In this document: in pieces, positions 3,861-8,676 of the stretch | Numbering within the stretch: position 1 is the stretch's first letter | Layout of the letters: every line of letters begins with the position of its first letter | Source: CAVLCC01 sp963624975 | GTDB taxonomy: Bacteria; Actinomycetota; Coriobacteriia; Coriobacteriales; CADBOM01 | Reading direction: 5' to 3' | Assembly: GCA_963624975.1 (NCBI GenBank) | Contig: CAVFRF010000033.1 | Location: forward strand, 1 to 8,676 | Length of the DNA: 8,676 nt | Notes under the pieces: generated by a model | Seen by the model: the letters and a program-made list of their open reading frames with translations, nothing else | What the model was told of the DNA's origin: nothing | Databases searched by the model: none | Made by a program: the position numbers and the translations under genes

Positions 3861-6083
3861 ATGCAATCGTTCGTGGTGCTGCTATGGCTGCTCGGGTGCG
3901 TGATGGTGTCGAGCATCTTCGACCAGGTGCTGCCCAGGCTGGCGTTGCCGCTGGTGCAGATCGCGATGGGCATCGTGGCCGGCGGACTCACCTTCTCGGA
4001 CCCCACCGCCATCTTCGGCGACCCCGAGTTCTTCCTGCTGGTGTTCATAGCGCCGCTGCTGTTCAACGAGTCGCGCAACGTGAGCAAGGCGGCGCTCTTC
4101 GCCAACAGCCGCAGCATCCTCTCGCTGGCCATCGGCCTCGTGATCGCCACCGCGCTGGCCGTGGGCTTCGCGCTCAACGCCATCGTGCCCTCCGTCCCGC
4201 TGGCAGCCGCCTTCGCGCTGGGCGCCGCGCTCGGTCCCACCGACGCGGCTGCGGTGGCAGCACTGGGCAAAGACGTCTCGCTCGACAAGCACCAGGACTC
4301 CCTGCTTTCGGGAGAGGCGCTGTTCAACGACGCTTCGGGCGTCGTGTCGTTCGAGTTCGCCATCGCCGCGGCCGTGACGGGCACGTTCTCGCTTGCAGAC
4401 GCGTCGATTTCGTTTGCAGTGGAGTTCTTCGGCGGCATCGGCATGGGCATCCTCATCGCCGCGGTGGCGATGTTCGCGCTGTCGTTCGTGAGGTCGCTCG
4501 GCCTCGAAAGCCCCACGGTCTACGTGCTCTTCGAGGTGTGCATGCCCTTCGCGGCGTTCCTCTCGGGCGAGAACGCCGGCGTTAGCGGCATCCTCGCCGT
4601 GGTGGCGGCGGGCCTCTTCATGAAGTTCTACCCGCGCTCCATGACGCTCGAGTCGTCGCGCTACGCCGTGACCAGCGAGAGCGTGTGGGAGCTGCTCACC
4701 TTCGCCATCAACGGCATCTTGTTCGTGCTGCTGGGCATGAAGCTGCCCGACGTGATCATGCCCATGATGCAGGACGAGAGCTGGATCAAGGTAATGCAGC
4801 TCGTGGGGCTGGTGCTGCTGGTCACCCTCATAGTGGTGGGACTGCGCTTCGTGTGGGTGATGCTGATGCAGAGGAGGGAGCACCGTTCGAAGGTCAAGCG
4901 TGCGGCCGCCTCGCATCGCGCGGAAGTGGAAGCCGCTGCCATCGAGGGCACCGACGAGGTTCCCGCCCGCCGCAAGCGCATCCGCGACGCGCTGGTGACC
5001 ACGCTTTCGGGTCCCAAGGGCGCGGTGACGCTCTCCATCATCCTCACCATTCCGTATACCGTGGCATCGGGCGACGCGTTTCCGGAGCGCGACCTGCTGG
5101 TGTTTCTGGCATCGGGCGCTATCGTGTGCACCTTGTTGCTGGCTAACTTTCTGGTTCCCGCATTGTCGCCCGCGGTGCAGGCCGACGACAGGGAGGGCGA
5201 GCTGAACGAGGTGAAGGCGCAGATCCTCTCCAACGTGATCGACGAGCTGGAAGCCGCCGACACTTCCGAGCGAGCGCCCTACACCAGGGTGGCCGTGGGC
5301 GCATATCGCGAGCGTCTGGAAGACATAGGGCACGGCGTGGCATCCAACGACTCCACGCGGCAGATGCGGCGCGGCCTGCTGGAAGACCAGATGCGCTACG
5401 TGGAGGAGAAGATGAAGTCGGGCCAGACCGACGAGGCGATCGGGCGCAGGTACCTCAAGTACCTCGGCTACATGCTGGCGGCGCTCGGCAGGACCGGAGG
5501 CCGTGCCGTGGCCGAGGTAGGCAAGGCCGGCGGCAAAGCGGCACGCGACGTGACGCGCAGGCATGGCGGGATACGCTTCGTCGTGGCAATGGCCAAGGTC
5601 ACGATGGCCAAGATCGGCATCGGCCGCATGGACAGCGATTCCAAGAAGGCGCTGATCGACCTGCACAGGGACGTGGAGGACCACGCCCGCGACTACCTGA
5701 CTGCGGAGGCCACTGGTGCCGGGGCTGCGGTTGGCGCCGCTGCGGGCGAAGGGGACGAGGCTGGCACTGCGGGCGGGGGCGCCGCTGCTGGCAAGACCGA
5801 CGCTGCAAGCGAGGCCGCCGAGGCCGAAGCCAGGCCCATCCCCAGCGCGTCGGACACCGCGATGCTCGACATGACCATCGCGATTCGCAAGATCGCGGGC
5901 AACTCGAGCCTGGAGACCATGGAGAAGGCACGAAACGCCATCGTGGACGTGGAGGCCGAGGCCCTCTCGATGGAGCTGGAGCAGATCCGCCGCATGAGGG
6001 CTGCCGGCCGCTTGAGCGCCGCGGAGGCCACCGAGATGCGCGAAGAGGTGTATCTGCTGCAGATGGGACTGGAGTCGCGGTAG
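3861..6083 (+). CDS. CPA1-type Na+(K+)/H+ antiporter with long C-terminal cytoplasmic tail
   Basis: This is a 740-residue integral membrane protein predicted to exchange external protons for internal Na+ or K+, serving pH and salt homeostasis. Residues 1-335 and 377-437 hold about a dozen hydrophobic segments. GPTD (125-128) and LFND (154-157) are the CPA1 ion-binding and transport motifs on the core helices. SGPKGAVTLS (383-392) matches the SGxRGAxSL helix of NhaP-like proteins, with Lys in place of the usual Arg. A charged loop (336-376) lies before it. The tail from about 440 is some 300 residues: a helical, charged part (440-610), an Ala/Gly/Glu low-complexity linker (about 616-655), then a final helical region ending at 740. 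I see no RCK/TrkA nucleotide-binding motif in the tail. CPA1 proteins are commonly 500-680 residues, so this is at the long end. The start is set by AGGAGG 11 bases upstream. The precise ion cannot be read from sequence. Confidence 0.92.
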   Translation: MQSFVVLLWLLGCVMVSSIFDQVLPRLALPLVQIAMGIVAGGLTFSDPTAIFGDPEFFLLVFIAPLLFNESRNVSKAALFANSRSILSLAIGLVIATALAVGFALNAIVPSVPLAAAFALGAALGPTDAAAVAALGKDVSLDKHQDSLLSGEALFNDASGVVSFEFAIAAAVTGTFSLADASISFAVEFFGGIGMGILIAAVAMFALSFVRSLGLESPTVYVLFEVCMPFAAFLSGENAGVSGILAVVAAGLFMKFYPRSMTLESSRYAVTSESVWELLTFAINGILFVLLGMKLPDVIMPMMQDESWIKVMQLVGLVLLVTLIVVGLRFVWVMLMQRREHRSKVKRAAASHRAEVEAAAIEGTDEVPARRKRIRDALVTTLSGPKGAVTLSIILTIPYTVASGDAFPERDLLVFLASGAIVCTLLLANFLVPALSPAVQADDREGELNEVKAQILSNVIDELEAADTSERAPYTRVAVGAYRERLEDIGHGVASNDSTRQMRRGLLEDQMRYVEEKMKSGQTDEAIGRRYLKYLGYMLAALGRTGGRAVAEVGKAGGKAARDVTRRHGGIRFVVAMAKVTMAKIGIGRMDSDSKKALIDLHRDVEDHARDYLTAEATGAGAAVGAAAGEGDEAGTAGGGAAAGKTDAASEAAEAEARPIPSASDTAMLDMTIAIRKIAGNSSLETMEKARNAIVDVEAEALSMELEQIRRMRAAGRLSAAEATEMREEVYLLQMGLESR

Positions 6084-6153
6084 CGGCTGCCGCAGTTCGA
6101 CTCGGGGCGCTGCGTGCGCGAGTGCTGCATCGAGATGCGGTCGATTTCCAATG

Positions 6154-6182
6154 TGGACTGCCTGCAATTCGAATGGTAGAGT
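6154..6182 (+). promoter_or_regulatory. Candidate promoter for the DUF1638 gene
   Basis: TGGACT (6154-6159) and TAGAGT (6177-6182) are 17 bases apart, each with four of six consensus matches. The spacer holds an 8-bp palindrome, ATTCGAAT (6167-6174), that could bind a regulator. The -10 context GGTAG is shared with the LOG-gene promoter (1891-1895). The leader would be about 100 bases. Between this and the antiporter stop there is only a small hairpin at 6077-6093 without a T-run. Confidence 0.4.
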
Positions 6183-6288
6183 TTGAATGTGTTTGAGCAA
6201 AAGGCCCGAGCGTGCCTTCTGGAGGAGAAGCCGCCGAGCCGAACATGACGCGCCGCGGGGGAGGCCGCCGGCAAACGAGGAGCGCAAC

Positions 6289-7038
6289 ATGAACATCCAT
6301 ATCTTTAGCTGCAGGGTCTTTACCCGCGAACTTTGCCACTTCATCTCCAAGAGCAAGAACGTCGTAGACGTTACGTTCCTGCCGCAAGGCCTGCACGAGT
6401 CGCCGCAAACGCTCAAAGCCGAGCTGAACGCGGCGATCCAGAAGTTCCACGACCAGGTGGAGAGCTGGCAGCGCCGCCGCAAGCCCGACTACCTGGCCCT
6501 CTCGTTCGGCCTGTGCTCCGAGAGCATCGTGGGCGTGAAGGCCATCGACATCCCCATCGTGGTGCCCCGCGTGGACGACTGCATCGGCGTGTACCTGGGA
6601 TCCGAGAAGCGCTACATGGAGTGCTTCGAGAAGTACAAGGGCACCTACTGGGCGTTTCCCAGCTGGGTCGAGTCGACTCCCAGCACCGACGACGACTATC
6701 TCGACATCATGCGCGCCAAGTACATGGAACGCCACGACGACGAGGATATGGTGGACACCCTCATGGAGTTCGAGGAGCAGATGATGTCGCACTACCAGAA
6801 CGTGGGCTTCATCACCTCGCCGCTCGACATCGACCCCGAGGCGAGCCTCGCGCACGCGCAGCACTACGCCGACACCCACGGGTGGAACCTGGTGGAGCTG
6901 GAGGGCGACCTGTCGCTCATGCAGCGGCTGGTGGACGGACCCTGGGACGAGGAAGATTTTCTCATCGTGCCCCCGGGGTACGAGATCGAGGCGACCCACG
7001 ACATCTCGAAGGTGCGCGCGGTTCCGTCGAAGGAGTAG
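6289..7038 (+). CDS. DUF1638-family protein of unknown function
   Basis: This 249-residue soluble protein matches the DUF1638 (PF07796) pattern: HIFSC at the start (C8), LSFGLCSESIVGV (71-83, C76), then VVPRVDDCIGVYLGS (91-105, C98) and TYWAFPSW (119-126). The cysteines at 8, 76 and 98 sit where the family keeps them and may bind a metal or cofactor. Family members are frequent in methanogens and anaerobes and are often found near corrinoid-dependent methyltransferases, but none is present in this window, so the function stays open. The C-terminal part (about 190-249) has a sensor-like alpha/beta pattern with FLIVPPG (224-230). ATG 6289 is preferred because GAGGAG ends 6 bases upstream. The in-frame ATG at 6187 would start at the predicted transcript start and adds an Arg-rich, unconserved-looking leader. 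There is no signal peptide or membrane segment. Confidence 0.87.
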   Translation: MNIHIFSCRVFTRELCHFISKSKNVVDVTFLPQGLHESPQTLKAELNAAIQKFHDQVESWQRRRKPDYLALSFGLCSESIVGVKAIDIPIVVPRVDDCIGVYLGSEKRYMECFEKYKGTYWAFPSWVESTPSTDDDYLDIMRAKYMERHDDEDMVDTLMEFEEQMMSHYQNVGFITSPLDIDPEASLAHAQHYADTHGWNLVELEGDLSLMQRLVDGPWDEEDFLIVPPGYEIEATHDISKVRAVPSKE

Positions 7039-7103
7039 CGCAGGAGCGGGAGCGACCGCGGGCGCGGGTGCAACCGTGGCCGCCCCCGCGGAATTTCGAT
7101 GCC

Positions 7104-7146
7104 AAAAAGAAGGGGCTGCTCGACGCGCGTCTGAGCAGCCCCTTCT
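7104..7146. terminator. Bidirectional intrinsic terminator between DUF1638 and YfhO genes
   Basis: AGAAGGGGCTGCTC (7108-7121) pairs perfectly with GAGCAGCCCCTTCT (7133-7146), a 14-bp stem around an 11-base loop. On the minus strand it is followed by five T residues (complement of 7104-7108), 20 bases after the YfhO stop codon. On the plus strand it lies about 70 bases after the DUF1638 stop, with the weaker tail CGTTACCTGTCTCTTT. Confidence 0.9.
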
Positions 7147-7166
7147 CGTTACCTGTCTCTTTGCGG

Positions 7167-8676
7167 CTAGGCTTTCTCGCTCGCCGATCTGCGGCGGCGG
7201 GCCATCGCCCGCCATACCGCGAACGCCGCGACCGAGGCAACGCTCGCTACGGCTCCGGCTGCAAGGCCCGGGGTCGTGTACGTAAGCTCCACCACGTGCT
7301 CTCCCGCGTTCACCTGCACTCCGCATAGGCCGGAGTAGCAGCGCTCCACCTCCACGGGCTGTCCGTCCACCGTGGCGCTCCAGCCCTTGTCGTAGGGGAT
7401 GGAGAGCAGCAGCTTGCCGTCTGCATCGCTGCTGTTGGACAGCACCACATGGCCGTCCTCGAAGCTCTGCACCTGCGCGGTGGTCTGCACCTGCGAGTAC
7501 AGCTGCTCGAACACGTCCATGTCGAGGCTCTCCGCGATGATCGGGGTGGTGGACCTGAGACTGCTGTACTCTTCGGACGAGATGTCGCAGTCGCTCCACA
7601 GCGCGCATCGGGCCCCTTCGGCAGCTTCCTCGCCCGACGAGGAGCTGAGCGAGAGCGTGACGGTGATCTGCTCTCCTTCGGCGAACTCGCCCGCATAGCG
7701 TGCACCTCCCCAGAACGTGTTGCTCACGGGTGCAATGCGGTGCCCGTTGATGTAGATGTGGCATATGGGGGAGAGCTTGCTCTCCGATATCGAGGGGAAC
7801 GTGAGGTAGAGGGGACCGGTCTGCGTGGCGGTGATGGTCCACGTGCGATAGGTGTCGCTCGTGCTTCCACCGGTGGTCTGGACATCGGCCGGCTCGTAGA
7901 GAGACGACGCGTCGGATCCGGTCACGTCGGCGTACATGACCTCCTGGTTCTCGAACGGATTGTCCCCGAAGCTCGGGTTGCCGCCTCCCGCTATCGCGTA
8001 TGCGAGAGGGAGGGCATAGTCGTTGGAGTACAGCTTGTAGCCATCGCCCAGCGGGGAATCTACTCCGGTATCGCTGGTTCCGGGAGTCTGCACCGACGAT
8101 ATGGTGTAGTCCACGCCCATGAGCGCGTCGGCCGCCAGCATGGGGGAGTCGTAGTAGAAGCCGTAGATGTCGTTGGCCGATGTGTATCCCAGCGCACTGA
8201 ATAGCGACGAGGTGGAGCCGGCTTGCGTCGACGTGTACTCGGCCATCGTCTGGAACCTGCCGAAGCCGCTGGGATCGGGCGCGTAGGTTGGCCCTTCACC
8301 GGTGTACGACCGTCCCGCGATGCCCACCCTCAGCTCGGCTCCGTCGTCGGACTGCGCCCCGGAGAGCGTCGAGTCGAGAGCCGAGACGTACGTGCTCCAG
8401 TTGCTCACGTCGTTCTCGTAGTGCCCGAACACCAGATAGGCGTGCATGCCGTGCTCGACCATCACCAAGGCGAGCATCAGCGCCACGCACACGCGGCCCG
8501 CCCTTGCAGCCGCAATGCCCATGCGCGACAGGATCCTGTCGATCCGGAAGCGCAGGTCGGCAGGCGAGCTGCCTCCGGCTCTCGTCCTGATGTGCAGCAG
8601 CAGCGCGAACACCGAGATCAGCACGAACTGGATGGCGCACAGCAACTTGTCGAACGGCATCGACTTGGAATAGTAG
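7167..8676 (-). CDS. YfhO-family membrane protein, C-terminal part (5' end outside window)
   Basis: YfhO proteins are large polytopic membrane proteins with GT-C-type glycosyltransferase-like architecture, linked in Gram-positive bacteria to glycosylation of cell-wall or lipoteichoic polymers. The frame is open to the right edge (codons TAC TAT TCC AAG TCG before the ATG at 8660), so that ATG is probably internal and about 503 residues of a protein usually 800-900 long are seen. Counting from that ATG, hydrophobic segments lie near 5-23 and 57-78. A long extracytoplasmic Ser/Thr-rich region follows, with LTFPSISESKLSPICHIYING. Then comes the family hallmark LLLSIPYDKGWSATVDGQPV, followed by GVQVNAGEHVVELTYTTPGL. 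A last helix and a basic tail (MARRRRSASEKA) suggest the C-terminus is cytoplasmic. It is convergent with DUF1638 and shares a terminator. The substrate is unknown. Confidence 0.85.
   Translation of the reverse strand, partial: YYSKSMPFDKLLCAIQFVLISVFALLLHIRTRAGGSSPADLRFRIDRILSRMGIAAARAGRVCVALMLALVMVEHGMHAYLVFGHYENDVSNWSTYVSALDSTLSGAQSDDGAELRVGIAGRSYTGEGPTYAPDPSGFGRFQTMAEYTSTQAGSTSSLFSALGYTSANDIYGFYYDSPMLAADALMGVDYTISSVQTPGTSDTGVDSPLGDGYKLYSNDYALPLAYAIAGGGNPSFGDNPFENQEVMYADVTGSDASSLYEPADVQTTGGSTSDTYRTWTITATQTGPLYLTFPSISESKLSPICHIYINGHRIAPVSNTFWGGARYAGEFAEGEQITVTLSLSSSSGEEAAEGARCALWSDCDISSEEYSSLRSTTPIIAESLDMDVFEQLYSQVQTTAQVQSFEDGHVVLSNSSDADGKLLLSIPYDKGWSATVDGQPVEVERCYSGLCGVQVNAGEHVVELTYTTPGLAAGAVASVASVAAFAVWRAMARRRRSASEKA

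Noticed and set aside
6187..6288. Longer DUF1638 protein starting at 6187
   Set aside because: It would start at or before the predicted transcript start, adds an Arg-rich segment without family match, and lacks a good ribosome site compared with 6289.
3882..6482. 866-codon open frame on the minus strand opposite the antiporter and DUF1638 genes
   Set aside because: It is a GC-rich antisense shadow: the product is rich in His, Arg and Gly without domain logic, while the plus strand encodes a clear CPA1 antiporter.
7039..7103. GC-rich stretch after DUF1638 that could fold into a hairpin
   Set aside because: Pairing is irregular and there is no conserved feature; the clear terminator follows at 7104-7146.
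5599..7842. 747-codon minus-strand frame spanning antiporter tail, DUF1638 and YfhO regions
   Set aside because: It crosses three convincing genes and a strong terminator, and its product is compositionally biased and unlike any family.

Overview
The window is high-GC bacterial DNA with compact, single-gene transcription units. Gene content (a bile-acid-dehydrogenase-like SDR, a DUF1638 protein, a VUT/YhhQ transporter, a YfhO protein) and codon use suggest an anaerobic actinobacterium of the Coriobacteriia, probably Eggerthellaceae (Eggerthella/Slackia/Gordonibacter type). That assignment is inference from protein resemblance; there is no rRNA marker here.

Layout. (1) 1-734 (+): C-terminal part of peptide chain release factor 3 (prfC), cut by the left edge. 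(2) 735-1065: a 331-bp non-coding stretch with a perfect hairpin, two tandem ~101-bp-period palindromic repeats, and, directly before the next gene, a sequence that folds like a preQ1-I riboswitch. (3) 1066-1824 (+): a six-helix VUT/YhhQ queuosine-precursor transporter. Its substrate matches the ligand of the proposed riboswitch, so the two calls support each other. (4) 1981-2511 (+): a LOG-family phosphoribohydrolase with its own promoter. (5) 2593-3393 (-): an SDR close to what I remember of Eggerthella lenta 12alpha-hydroxysteroid dehydrogenase, convergent with the LOG gene and sharing a bidirectional terminator with it. (6) 3394-3860: a 467-bp divergent intergenic region with a candidate promoter/operator for the SDR, a short relic resembling a Nudix hydrolase, nested inverted repeats, and a weak promoter and leader hairpin for the next gene. 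(7) 3861-6083 (+): a CPA1-type Na+/H+ antiporter with an unusually long cytoplasmic tail. (8) 6289-7038 (+): a DUF1638 protein. (9) 7167-8676 (-): the C-terminal part of a YfhO-family membrane protein, cut by the right edge, convergent with the DUF1638 gene across a second bidirectional terminator.

The genes do not form one pathway. They are independent units covering translation termination, tRNA-modification precursor uptake, nucleotide metabolism, steroid/alcohol oxidation, ion homeostasis, an unknown anaerobic function and cell-envelope work. The most interesting parts are non-coding: the preQ1-like element and the tandem palindromic repeats lying just upstream of it. I saw no CRISPR array, tRNA, rRNA, transposase, or defence or toxin system.
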